From assembly GCF_008642235.1 (NCBI RefSeq), contig NZ_SJEV01000001.1, positions 1,116,001 through 1,180,000 on the forward strand: a stretch of DNA of 64,000 bases. The letters run 5' to 3'. The position numbers were made by a program, and so were the translations under genes. This document shows, piece by piece, positions 53,766 through 61,745 of the stretch (within the stretch, counting starts at the first letter, position 1; each line of letters starts with the position of its first letter). This stretch comes from Planctomonas psychrotolerans (GTDB taxonomy: Bacteria; Actinomycetota; Actinomycetes; Actinomycetales; Microbacteriaceae). The notes under the pieces are model-generated. The model was not told the origin of the DNA. It made no database searches and saw nothing but the letters and a program-made list of their open reading frames with translations.

Positions 53766-53839
53766 GAGAACTCCTGTGTTCGGGGGGCGAGCACCCTGGC
53801 AGGCCACGAGTCCCGCCTCTCACAGGCTAAGAGCCTCGA

Positions 53840-53855
53840 AAGTTGCCGTCAACTT
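53840..53855. promoter_or_regulatory. palindrome upstream of GH5 paralogue B
   Basis: AAGTTG-ccgt-CAACTT lies 75 bases before the start of the minus-strand GH5 gene. Its form fits a LacI-type operator, but it is unlike the other operators in the window. Confidence 0.5.
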
Positions 53856-53931
53856 CCGAAACGAATCCGCCATCGGCTCTCGCTTGCGTCCGACGTCGGC
53901 GGGGTGAAGGGTGCAGCCGATCGCCAATATG

Positions 53932-53945
53932 TTTAGTACACTAAA
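53932..53945. promoter_or_regulatory. MarR/OhrR-type operator overlapping a -10 box
   Basis: TTTAGT-AC-ACTAAA is a perfect 12-position palindrome with a 2-base spacer. It contains the hexamer TACACT (53937-53942), a TANNNT -10 match 7 bases before the GTG of the small protein gene. A MarR-family regulator is the next gene, so binding here would repress both genes directly. Confidence 0.75.
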
Positions 53946-53949
53946 GATT

Positions 53950-54183
53950 GTGGAGCATAAGTGGAATCCGTACGTCGGGCGTCCCGGATTCTGGAACAAG
54001 GTCAATCGCACGCTGTTCCCGTTCATCGGGCCCGCCCAGATCGGCGTCGGATACGGACGAACCGAGGAGCCGTACGTGCCCCCGGTCGACCCGGTGTGCC
54101 CCATCTGCACCCGACCGATGGCGGATCACGCGATCGAGCGGGGCAACGCCACCACTCGCACCTATCTCACCTGCCCGAAATGA
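53950..54183 (+). CDS. small protein with a C-terminal Cys pair, unknown function
   Basis: A 77-residue protein beginning VEHKWNPYVGRPGFWNKVNR and containing an aromatic, proline-rich middle (LFPFIGPAQIGVGYG) and CPIC plus a later CP near the end, which may bind zinc or act as redox cysteines. The GTG start fits a leaderless transcript 7 bases after TACACT; an ATG at 53929 would place the palindrome inside the gene. Its stop overlaps the MarR start (ATGA), so it is co-expressed with the regulator. I recall similar short proteins in Microbacteriaceae but no known role. Confidence 0.75.
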   Translation: MEHKWNPYVGRPGFWNKVNRTLFPFIGPAQIGVGYGRTEEPYVPPVDPVCPICTRPMADHAIERGNATTRTYLTCPK

Positions 54184-54211
54184 TTCGGGCAGGTGAGGCT
54201 CCCGCGGGAGC
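54166..54211 (+). promoter_or_regulatory. hairpin with the MarR start codon in its loop, plus adjacent palindrome
   Basis: A perfect 14-bp stem (54166-54179 with 54184-54197) has as its whole loop ATGA, the overlapping start and stop codons of the two genes. A second perfect palindrome, GCTCCCGCGGGAGC (54198-54211), follows directly. No ribosome binding site precedes the MarR ATG. The structure may regulate translational coupling. Confidence 0.85.
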
Positions 54212-54674
54212 GGCGCGGGGAGGGGGCGTAGCGGCTGAGACGGAGGACCTGCTGAAACTCGATCGCCAGGTGTGCTTCGCGCTGGCCGTCGCCTCCCGCA
54301 ACGTGATCGCGGTGTATCGCCCCATCCTCGCCCCCCTCGGTCTCACGCACCCGCAATACCTGGTGATGCTCGCGCTCTGGGAAGAGAGCCCCCGCACCCT
54401 CACCGGCATCGGCTCCGCGCTGATGCTCGAGCCGGCGACCCTGACGCCGCTGCTGAAGCGTCTGGAAGCGGCCGGGCTGCTCACCCGCGGCCGCAGCACG
54501 ACCGACGAACGTGCCCTCGCCGTCGACCTCACCGACGCCGGCTGGGCCCTCCGCGCCGAGTGCGAGAAGGTCCCTGCTCAGGTGATTGCGAAACTGGGCA
54601 TCGACGTACGGGAACTCGAGGCGACGCGGGACGCCCTGCACCGCCTCATCGAAGTGACGCGCCCCCGCGACTGA
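54180..54674 (+). CDS. MarR family regulator, OhrR-like
   Basis: A 164-residue MarR-type winged-helix regulator. LDRQVCFALAVASRNVIAVYRP followed by LGLTHPQYLVMLALWEE matches the OhrR branch, which senses organic hydroperoxides through a reactive N-terminal Cys, here Cys32. The DNA-binding wing is in LLTRGRSTTDERALAVDLT. The only usable in-frame start is ATG 54180, giving about 20 residues of Gly/Ala-rich extension encoded by the hairpin region. No ohr peroxidase gene is next to it. It is the likely ligand of the palindrome at 53932-53945. Confidence 0.9.
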   Translation: MIRAGEAPAGAARGGGVAAETEDLLKLDRQVCFALAVASRNVIAVYRPILAPLGLTHPQYLVMLALWEESPRTLTGIGSALMLEPATLTPLLKRLEAAGLLTRGRSTTDERALAVDLTDAGWALRAECEKVPAQVIAKLGIDVRELEATRDALHRLIEVTRPRD

Positions 54675-54686
54675 CGGGGCGGGCGT

Positions 54687-56789
54687 TCAGCGCGTCATGT
54701 GCTCCATCACGCGCATCGAGTTGGCGAAGATGGTCAGCACCGGATTGACGCCGCCGTTCGTCACGTGCAGCGACCCGTCCGCCACCCGCAGGTTGTCGTG
54801 GCCCCACACCCGCCCGTACGGATCGGTCACCGATGACGCCGGATCCGTGCCCATTCGGCAGGTGCCGGCCTGGTGCTGCCCCCCGCTCGGTCCGGTGCTC
54901 GTCGACACGGCCGCCGCGGGCACCACCCGCCGGGCCCCCGCGGCCGCCAGCCACTCCGCCGCCCGGTCGTTCATCGCACCCTGGCAGCGCACGTCCTCCG
55001 CGTGGATGCCGCCGGAGAGAGCCGCCACCGGGTTGCCGAAGCGGTCCCGCACGTCCCGGTCGAGCGCGACCCGGGCGGATGCGGTGGTCACCTCCTGAAT
55101 CGGCCCCACCACCCTCTGCATGCGACGGGCGAGGCGGCGCATGCCCTCCTTCGACGCGGCCCCGTGCGGCGGAATCACGCCCGCCTCCACGAGATGGCGG
55201 AACGTGCTCGACGGGGTCGCGACGAACTCGTTGGCCAGCATGCCGCCGCCCACGATCGACGGCGTGCCGTGCCGGAAGTCACAGGTGGCGATCGAGGGCC
55301 CCGGACCCACCGAGTCCACGACCTCGTCGTCGAAAACGCCGAGCGCACCGGCGTAGACGTGACCCTGCAGGTGCCGGCCCACCTGATCGGCGTTGTTGCC
55401 GAGCCCGTTCGGTTCACGATCACTCGTGCTCGCGAGCAGCAGTCGGGCGCTCTCCACGGCGCCGGCCGACACGACCACCTCCCCCGCGGTCACCTCCCGC
55501 CGCCAGACGGCCCCGGCCACCTCCGCGACGAGGGCGACGCCGCTGACCCTGCCCGCGGCATCGGTGAGGATCCGTTCGACGCGGACGCCGGGCAGGATCG
55601 CGCATCGCCCGGTCGCGAAGGCGCGCAGGAGGGTGGTGTTCTGGCTGCCGTTCTTGGCATCCACGGCGCACGCGAAGCCCACGCACTGCCCGCACTGCTC
55701 GCAGGCGTCGCGGCCGAGGTACGGGCGGGAGTTGATGAGCAGCGGCACCGGCAGCGTGGACATGCCGAGTCGGGACGCCGCATCCGCGAGCCGCGTGCCG
55801 AACTGCGAGCCGGGGAGCGGGGCCATCGGGTAGTCCCGCGAGCGCTCGCCCGCCCAGGGGTCGCCGCCCTGCGCACCGGACACCCCGATCTCCCACTCCG
55901 CCCGACTGTAGAACGGCTCGAGGTCGGAGTACTCGATCGGCCAATCGGCGAGCGCGCTGCCCTCGGGTACCCCGTAGCGCGACGCCATCCGCAGGTCATC
56001 GGGCGTGAACCGCCATGCCTGCGCGCCGTAGACCCGGGTGCCGCCGCCCACCGTCATGGCGTTGTTGCTCCACGGGTGTTCGGCGGGTCCGACCCGAAGG
56101 GTGCGTCCGCCGATCCGCACGGTGCGCGGATTGCCCGCCGTGGGCGGACCGGAACGAGGGTCGAGGCCCGACGCGGACCGCGGGTTGCGGAGGTGGTCGC
56201 CTGCGAGCTCGGCGGTCGTGGGCCAGTCCCCGGACTCCACCACGAGCACCGACCGACCGGATGCCGCGAGCGCCTCGGCAGCGACGCCGCCCCCCGCACC
56301 TGAGCCGATGACCACCGCGTCGTAGCGCGCACCGACCCGCTGCGGGGTGAGCACGTGGTCGGGTGCGCGGTACTCCCGCGGAACGTCGGGCAGGCGGCCG
56401 GCACCGTGCGGCGACCACCCCACCGCGGACCACGACACCGCGTCGCGATTGCCGCCGTTGCCGGGGTCGGCGTAGTAGCCGTCGGTCACCAGCCGGGCCA
56501 GCCACCGATATTCCGGGTCGTCGGCGAGCTCGTCGAGCACCGCGAGGCGGCCATCCGGATCGAGAGCGGCGAAGCCACCCTCGATCCGATCCGTCGCGCG
56601 TCGGTCGATGTCGGCGAGCACCGCGTCGAGGCGATCGATCCACTCGGGTCGGTCGCGTTCGAGCACGGTCCCGAGAAAGGACACGCCGCCCGACGCACTG
56701 CTCGAGGGGTACTCGTCGGCGGGAACGATCGCGTCCAGCACCAGCGGCAGCAGGCTCGTATCAGCAGTGCCGCGTAGGGTCGAATTCAT
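54687..56789 (-). CDS. GMC oxidoreductase fused to a gluconate 2-dehydrogenase subunit 3-like domain
   Basis: A 700-residue flavoprotein. Residues 1-150 resemble gluconate 2-dehydrogenase subunit 3 (LLPLVLDAIVPADEYPS), normally a separate small subunit. The rest is a GMC oxidoreductase with the FAD motif VVIGSGAGGGVAAEALA and C-terminal HQAGTCRMG and GGVNPVLTIFANSMR. A CEQCGQCVGFACAVDAKNGS segment could bind metal. There is no signal peptide or Tat motif. It is convergent with MarR and divergent from the next gene, with overlapping start codons. The substrate is a sugar, sterol or alcohol, not specified. Confidence 0.88.
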   Translation of the reverse strand: MNSTLRGTADTSLLPLVLDAIVPADEYPSSSASGGVSFLGTVLERDRPEWIDRLDAVLADIDRRATDRIEGGFAALDPDGRLAVLDELADDPEYRWLARLVTDGYYADPGNGGNRDAVSWSAVGWSPHGAGRLPDVPREYRAPDHVLTPQRVGARYDAVVIGSGAGGGVAAEALAASGRSVLVVESGDWPTTAELAGDHLRNPRSASGLDPRSGPPTAGNPRTVRIGGRTLRVGPAEHPWSNNAMTVGGGTRVYGAQAWRFTPDDLRMASRYGVPEGSALADWPIEYSDLEPFYSRAEWEIGVSGAQGGDPWAGERSRDYPMAPLPGSQFGTRLADAASRLGMSTLPVPLLINSRPYLGRDACEQCGQCVGFACAVDAKNGSQNTTLLRAFATGRCAILPGVRVERILTDAAGRVSGVALVAEVAGAVWRREVTAGEVVVSAGAVESARLLLASTSDREPNGLGNNADQVGRHLQGHVYAGALGVFDDEVVDSVGPGPSIATCDFRHGTPSIVGGGMLANEFVATPSSTFRHLVEAGVIPPHGAASKEGMRRLARRMQRVVGPIQEVTTASARVALDRDVRDRFGNPVAALSGGIHAEDVRCQGAMNDRAAEWLAAAGARRVVPAAAVSTSTGPSGGQHQAGTCRMGTDPASSVTDPYGRVWGHDNLRVADGSLHVTNGGVNPVLTIFANSMRVMEHMTR

Positions 56790-57861
56790 GGGTACACCGA
56801 TCGATCTCTCCCCCGCCGAAGCTCTTCTGACTCAGTCGCCGATGGTACTCCCGGCCGACCGGGGCCCGGCGAGCGCCGCACTGCTCGACATCCTCTCCGG
56901 CGAAGCGGACGCCGCGGGAACGCTTGCGGCCGAGGTGAGCGCGGCGCTGGAGTCGACGCCGGACATCGTGTTCGACGACGACCTCCAGCTCACCCTGTTC
57001 TGCCTCTACGAGCTGCACTACGGCGGAATCCGGGACGTGAGCGACGACTGGGAGTGGGATACCGCCCTGCTCGCCGCGCGCGGCCGGATCGAGCGCGCGT
57101 TCGAGGCGGCGCTCCGCGCCCGGGTGCCGCTGCCCGAGCGCCCCGAGCCCACCGCGAAGGCGGTGGCCGCCCGCCTCTTCGAGTTCACCGCCGCGGACAC
57201 CGGACCGAGCATGTCCCGGTTCGTCGCGAAGAAGGCGACGCACGAGCAGGTGGCGGAGTTCCTGACCCTGCGGTCGATCTACACCCTCAAGGAGGCCGAC
57301 CCGCACAGCTGGGCCATCCCGCGTCTCAGCGGTCGGGCGAAGGCGGCGCTGGTGGAGATCCAGGCCGACGAATACGGCGGCGGACGCCCCACCCGCATGC
57401 ACTCCGCCATCTTCCCCCGCACGATGAGTGCGGCAGGCCTCGATCCGGCCTACGGAACCTACGTGGACGCGGTGCCCGCGGTAACGCTCGCCTCGGTGAA
57501 CCTCATCTCGATGTTCGGCCTGCACCGTCGACTGCGCGGCGCGATCGTGGGGCATCTCGCGGCGTACGAGATGACGTCGTCGGTGCCGAGCCGGCTCTAC
57601 GGCGACGGTCTCCGTCGGCTCGGCTTCGACCAGGACGCCACCTGGTACTACGACGAGCACGTCGAGGCGGATGCGGTGCACGAGCAGATCGCGGCGCACG
57701 ACATGGCGGGTGGACTCGTGGAGGCCGAGCCGGCGCTGCTCGACGACGTGCTGTTCGGTGCGGCCGCCGGGCTCGCCGTCGACGGTTGGGCGACCGAGCG
57801 CACCATGGCGGCCTGGGCCGCAGGCGACTCGGCGCTCCGCACGCCGGCGGCGGTTCGATGA
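56788..57861 (+). CDS. heme-oxygenase-like iron-containing redox protein
   Basis: A 357-residue protein of the iron-containing redox enzyme (heme-oxygenase-like diiron) family. Candidate metal ligands are Glu75 and His77 (LYELHYGG), Glu190 and Asp194/Glu195 (VEIQADEYGGG), and a later cluster near Asp289-His298 (DEHVEADAVHEQ). The ATG shares bases with the start codon of the divergent GMC gene. TAGGGT lies 7 bases upstream, so the mRNA may be leaderless. The stop overlaps the CDGSH gene start (ATGA). The two are probably partners, with the iron-sulfur protein supplying electrons. Reaction unknown. Confidence 0.85.
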   Translation: MGTPIDLSPAEALLTQSPMVLPADRGPASAALLDILSGEADAAGTLAAEVSAALESTPDIVFDDDLQLTLFCLYELHYGGIRDVSDDWEWDTALLAARGRIERAFEAALRARVPLPERPEPTAKAVAARLFEFTAADTGPSMSRFVAKKATHEQVAEFLTLRSIYTLKEADPHSWAIPRLSGRAKAALVEIQADEYGGGRPTRMHSAIFPRTMSAAGLDPAYGTYVDAVPAVTLASVNLISMFGLHRRLRGAIVGHLAAYEMTSSVPSRLYGDGLRRLGFDQDATWYYDEHVEADAVHEQIAAHDMAGGLVEAEPALLDDVLFGAAAGLAVDGWATERTMAAWAAGDSALRTPAAVR

Positions 57862-58145
57862 GCGACGCAGTGGGCACGGGCGCCGGGGATGCGGGCGCCC
57901 GGAACCGCACGGGCCCCGGGGATGCGGACCAGGACGTCGTCATCGTCGCCTATCCCGACGGCCCCTTCCTCGTGCGGGGCGACGTGGCCATCACCGCACC
58001 CGATGGCACACCGGTGGAGCGCACGCGAGCGACCGTCGCGCTCTGCCGCTGCGGCAAGTCCACCATCAAGCCCTTCTGCGACGGCACGCACAAGCTCATC
58101 GGCTTCCGCACCGAACCGCAGCTTCCGGGCGACCCCGCGGCGTAG
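57858..58145 (+). CDS. CDGSH-type iron-sulfur protein
   Basis: A 95-residue protein with the CDGSH [2Fe-2S] motif CRCGKSTIKPFCDGTH near residues 68-83: three Cys and one His ligand, the mitoNEET-like arrangement. The N-terminal 28 residues are Gly/Ala/Asp-rich and probably flexible. The start overlaps the preceding stop, so it is translationally coupled to the diiron-type protein. Likely an electron carrier for it. Confidence 0.93.
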   Translation: MSDAVGTGAGDAGARNRTGPGDADQDVVIVAYPDGPFLVRGDVAITAPDGTPVERTRATVALCRCGKSTIKPFCDGTHKLIGFRTEPQLPGDPAA

Positions 58146-58181
58146 CCCCCGGCGGATCGGCGCGGATTCGGCGACGACTCG

Positions 58182-58670
58182 TCAGAAGTCGTCGGGGAGG
58201 TCGAGTCGCATCCGGTAGTTGCGGAGCACCTGACCGCGTAGCGGCACATCCCGCGATGCGACCACGACGAAGCCGTGCCGCTCGAAGAACGGCCGGGCCG
58301 GAATGCTCGCGTCGGTGGTGAGCGCATGCACGCCCCGGAGTCTGGCCTCGGCCAGTTCCGTACTGGCCAGAACGGTCTCCAGCAGGGCGGATGCCACGCC
58401 GCGGCCCTGCGCGTCGGGCGCGACGAACATCATGTCGACGTGCCCGTGCGGCAGCAGGTCGGTGAAGCCGATCACCCGGTCCTCCTCCACCGCCACCCAG
58501 GTGGGCCGCGACCCTCGCCTCTTCGCCCAGCGTTCCGGGTCGCGGTCGTCCGGCGCCCATGCCGCCGCCTGCGCGGCGGTGTAGCCGGCACCGGCGGTGG
58601 CCCGAACCGCTCGGCGGAACACCGCCGCGGTGGCGAGGGCGTCGCGGGAGGCGTATGCCCGGATGTGCAT
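58182..58670 (-). CDS. GNAT family N-acetyltransferase
   Basis: A 162-residue acetyltransferase with the acetyl-CoA binding motif [15 protein letters not shown] and a conserved C-terminal strand ([11 protein letters not shown]). It resembles PhnO/YafP-like small GNATs. TAGCAT lies 7 bases before the ATG and no ribosome binding site is present, so it may be leaderless. The substrate is unknown. It is divergent from trhO. Confidence 0.88.
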   Translation of the reverse strand: MHIRAYASRDALATAAVFRRAVRATAGAGYTAAQAAAWAPDDRDPERWAKRRGSRPTWVAVEEDRVIGFTDLLPHGHVDMMFVAPDAQGRGVASALLETVLASTELAEARLRGVHALTTDASIPARPFFERHGFVVVASRDVPLRGQVLRNYRMRLDLPDDF

Positions 58671-58763
58671 GGCCGCAATGCTACGACCCGGCCGCCCGCC
58701 GGGCGGACGGCCAACACCGCACGGCCGACGGTGCCCGGATCCCCGGCTGCCTATCATGGGCCG

Positions 58764-59675
58764 GTGGCCATCCCGAAGATCCTGCTCTACTACGTGTTCA
58801 CGCCGCTGGCCGATCCCGAGGCGATCCGTCTGTGGCAGCACACGCTGTGCGAGTCGCTCGGACTCCGTGGGCGCATCCTCATCTCGCCGGACGGGATCAA
58901 CGGCACCGTCGGCGGCGACCTCGACGCCGTGAAGAAGTACCTCCGGCGCACCCGGGAGTACGGCCCGTTCGCCGCGCTCGATCCGAAGTGGAGCGAGGGC
59001 ACGGGGAACGACTTCCCGCGTCTCAGCGTCCGGGTGCGTGACGAGCTCGTGAGTTTCGGGGCGCCCGACGAACTGCGGGTCGATGAGGACGGCGTGGTGG
59101 GTGGCGGACGCAGGCTGTCGCCCACCGAGCTGCACGAGCTCGTCGCCCGCCGCGGCGACGAGGTGGCCTTCTTCGACGGGCGCAACTCCTTCGAGGCGGC
59201 CATCGGGCGCTTCCGAGGCGCCGTCGTGCCCGATGTGACGAGCACCCGCGACTTCGTGGCCGAGCTGGACAGCGGGCGGTACGACCACCTCAAGGACCGC
59301 CCGGTGGTCACCTACTGCACCGGCGGCATCCGGTGCGAGGTGCTGTCGGCCCTCATGGTGAACCGCGGCTTCGGCGAGGTGTACCAGCTGGAGGGCGGCA
59401 TCGCGCGGTACGGCCAGGCGTTCGGCGACCGTGGACTCTGGGAGGGCAGCCTCTACGTGTTCGACAACCGGGTGTCGGTGCCGTTCAGCGCCGATGCCGT
59501 CGCGATCGGGGTGTGCCACCGTTGCGGGGGCAACACCGGCGACATGCACAACTGCGACGTGGCGGGCTGCCGCGAGCAACTCGTCACCTGCGCCGGGTGC
59601 GCGGCGGCCGGCGTGCCGGTCACCTGCGTGGGACACGGCGAACCCGTCGCGTCCGGAGGTCAGCGACAGGTGTAG
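58764..59675 (+). CDS. trhO: tRNA uridine(34) hydroxylase, rhodanese-type
   Basis: A 303-residue protein of the TrhO/YceA family, which hydroxylates wobble uridine in tRNA. The N-terminal ferredoxin-like domain ([17 protein letters not shown]) is followed by a rhodanese domain with catalytic Cys185 in [13 protein letters not shown]-terminal cysteine cluster ([23 protein letters not shown]) probably binds metal. The GTG start lies 6 bases after TATCAT, which suggests a leaderless transcript. The 3' end overlaps the convergent membrane protein gene by 16 bases. Confidence 0.93.
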   Translation: MAIPKILLYYVFTPLADPEAIRLWQHTLCESLGLRGRILISPDGINGTVGGDLDAVKKYLRRTREYGPFAALDPKWSEGTGNDFPRLSVRVRDELVSFGAPDELRVDEDGVVGGGRRLSPTELHELVARRGDEVAFFDGRNSFEAAIGRFRGAVVPDVTSTRDFVAELDSGRYDHLKDRPVVTYCTGGIRCEVLSALMVNRGFGEVYQLEGGIARYGQAFGDRGLWEGSLYVFDNRVSVPFSADAVAIGVCHRCGGNTGDMHNCDVAGCREQLVTCAGCAAAGVPVTCVGHGEPVASGGQRQV

Positions 59676-60076
59676 CGCAGGCCGTCGACCACGTGCTCGC
59701 CCGGCCCGAGCTCGGCGCACACCCACACGGTCGAGCCGACGGTGGTGCCGAACAGCGCGAATCCCGTCGACGTCACCGCGACGAGCACGGCCACCCCCGC
59801 GGCGAGCACGACGACGGCGAGGATCACGCCCGCCACGGCGAGGCGACTGGTCCGCCCCGCGCGCCGGGACAGCGCGATTCCCACCACGCTCGCGGCCAGC
59901 CCGAGCAGCGAGAACGGCGGCAATATGGCGAGGGCGAACCCCACTACGCTCCACACGGCGGCGACGTGCTGCTCGCGAGCGGGATCCGCGTGCCCCGCCG
60001 CAGGATGAAGCGCCGGGGGCGGGGACGCCGCAGGCCGGGGCGCCGGGTCGCCCGGACCGGTGGCCGTGTCGGTCAT
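59660..60076 (-). CDS. DUF4190-type membrane protein
   Basis: A 138-residue protein with a proline-rich cytosolic N-terminus, two membrane segments in the DUF4190 arrangement ([20 protein letters not shown], then [20 protein letters not shown]) and an extracellular tail with two Cys ([10 protein letters not shown] and RYTC), perhaps disulfide-linked. Function unknown. The first in-frame ATG at 60076 is used. It overlaps trhO at the 3' ends and is divergent from panD. Confidence 0.82.
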   Translation of the reverse strand: MTDTATGPGDPAPRPAASPPPALHPAAGHADPAREQHVAAVWSVVGFALAILPPFSLLGLAASVVGIALSRRAGRTSRLAVAGVILAVVVLAAGVAVLVAVTSTGFALFGTTVGSTVWVCAELGPGEHVVDGLRYTCR

Positions 60077-60176
60077 GCCGTTCGTCCCCCGCGTGTGGTG
60101 TCCGCCCGGAGTGCGGCGGACGGGTCGTACAGGAACTGTATCGAGAACGCCTCCGGGAATGCGTCACCATGGATAC

Positions 60177-60608
60177 ATGCTCCGCACCATGCTCACCGCC
60201 AAGATCCACCGCGCCACGGTCACCCACGCCGACCTGCACTACGTCGGTTCGGTGACCGTCGACCACGACCTACTCGACGCCGCGGGCATCCTGCCGGGGG
60301 AGCTCGTGAGCATCGTCGACGTCACGAACGGCGCGCGCCTCGAGACGTACACGATCGCCGGTGAGCGCGGGTGCGGCGTGATCGGCATCAACGGTGCCGC
60401 GGCCCACCTCATGCACGTGGGCGACGTGGTCATCCTCATCGCCTACGGACAGTTCGAGACCGCGGAGGCGCTCGCGTTCGAACCGCGCATCGTGCACGTG
60501 GACGCCCGGAACCGCATGGTCGAGATCGGCACCGACGCCGCGGCGGCGGTGATGGCCGGGGTCGAGCGGCCTCCGCTCGCCGAGCCGTCCGCGCGCGACT
60601 CGGACTGA
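60177..60608 (+). CDS. panD: aspartate 1-decarboxylase
   Basis: A 143-residue pyruvoyl enzyme that makes beta-alanine for pantothenate and coenzyme A. Self-cleavage is expected between Gly24 and Ser25 in HYVGSVT, at the canonical position. [20 protein letters not shown] is the standard N-terminus and fixes the start, although no good ribosome binding site is seen; an internal ATG at 60189 is less likely. The C-terminal 20 residues are extra and variable. Other pantothenate genes are not adjacent. Confidence 0.95.
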   Translation: MLRTMLTAKIHRATVTHADLHYVGSVTVDHDLLDAAGILPGELVSIVDVTNGARLETYTIAGERGCGVIGINGAAAHLMHVGDVVILIAYGQFETAEALAFEPRIVHVDARNRMVEIGTDAAAAVMAGVERPPLAEPSARDSD

Positions 60609-60662
60609 TCCGCCACCGCGACGGGATTAGAGCCTGACGGACGCGTACAGCAGAATGGACGC

Positions 60663-61688
60663 GTGCGAATCGGAATACTGACCAGTGGTGGCGACTGCCC
60701 CGGACTCAACGCGGTTATCCGCGGCGCGGTGCTCAAGGGCACGCAGATCCACAAGCAGGAGTTCCTCGGCTTCCGGGATGGCTGGCGCGGCGTGGTCGAC
60801 GGCGACGTGATGCCGCTGTCCCGGCGCGAGATCCAGGGAATCGGCAAGCAGGGCGGAACCATCCTCGGCACCTCCCGCACCAACCCCTTCGACGGCGACG
60901 GCGGGGTGGAGCGAATCACCGCGAACCTCGACCGGCTCGGCATCGACGCGATCATCGCCATCGGCGGAGAGGGCACCCTCGCCGCCGCCAAGCGCCTCAC
61001 CGACGCCGGCCTCAAGATCGTCGGCGTGCCGAAGACCGTGGACAACGACCTCGGCGCCACCGACTACACCTTCGGCTTCGACACCGCCGTGCAGATCGCC
61101 ACCGATGCGATGGACCGCCTGCGCACCACGGGCGACTCGCACAGCCGGTGCATGATCGCCGAAGTCATGGGGCGCCACGTCGGCTGGATCGCGCTGCACT
61201 CGGGCATGGCGGCGGGCGCTCACGCCATCCTCATCCCCGAGAAGAAGACCAGCATGGATGAGATCGTCGGGTGGGTGCAGGCCGCCTACAACCGCGGTCG
61301 CGCGCCGCTCGTGGTCGTGGCCGAGGGCTTCGTGCCCGACTCCGCCGCCGACGCGCACAACGAGCGCGGACTCGACGCGTTCGGGCGCCCGCGGCTCGGC
61401 GGCATCGGCGAACAGCTTGCTCCGATCATCGAGGAGCGCACGGGCATCGAGACCCGGGCGACCACGCTGGGCCACATCCAGCGCGGCGGAACGCCCACGT
61501 CGTACGACCGGGTGCTCGCCACCCGGCTCGGGCTCGCCGCCGTCGACTCCGTCATGGCGGGCCACTGGGGCCGCATGGTGGCGCTCCGCGGCACCGACAT
61601 CGTGCACGTGGACTTCGCCGAGGCCCTCAAGACGCTGAAGACCGTGCCGCAGGACCGGTACGACGAGGCGGCCATCCTCTTCGGGTGA
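60663..61688 (+). CDS. pfkA: 6-phosphofructokinase
   Basis: A 341-residue phosphofructokinase. The nucleotide loop is GILTSGGDCPGLNA at the N-terminus. GGEGT has the Gly expected for ATP users, while PKTVDND has the Lys found in pyrophosphate-type enzymes. This mixed Gly/Lys pair is known in actinobacterial ATP-dependent forms, so ATP is the likely donor. GFDTAVQIATDAMDRL and GHIQRGG are also present. The GTG start lies 6 bases after CAGAAT, and there is no ribosome binding site, so it may be leaderless. Confidence 0.94.
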   Translation: MRIGILTSGGDCPGLNAVIRGAVLKGTQIHKQEFLGFRDGWRGVVDGDVMPLSRREIQGIGKQGGTILGTSRTNPFDGDGGVERITANLDRLGIDAIIAIGGEGTLAAAKRLTDAGLKIVGVPKTVDNDLGATDYTFGFDTAVQIATDAMDRLRTTGDSHSRCMIAEVMGRHVGWIALHSGMAAGAHAILIPEKKTSMDEIVGWVQAAYNRGRAPLVVVAEGFVPDSAADAHNERGLDAFGRPRLGGIGEQLAPIIEERTGIETRATTLGHIQRGGTPTSYDRVLATRLGLAAVDSVMAGHWGRMVALRGTDIVHVDFAEALKTLKTVPQDRYDEAAILFG

Positions 61689-61745
61689 GCCCCGTCGTTC
61701 GGGTGTAGCCGATCTCTCCAGGTGAACCCGGTCTAGCCTGAAGTC

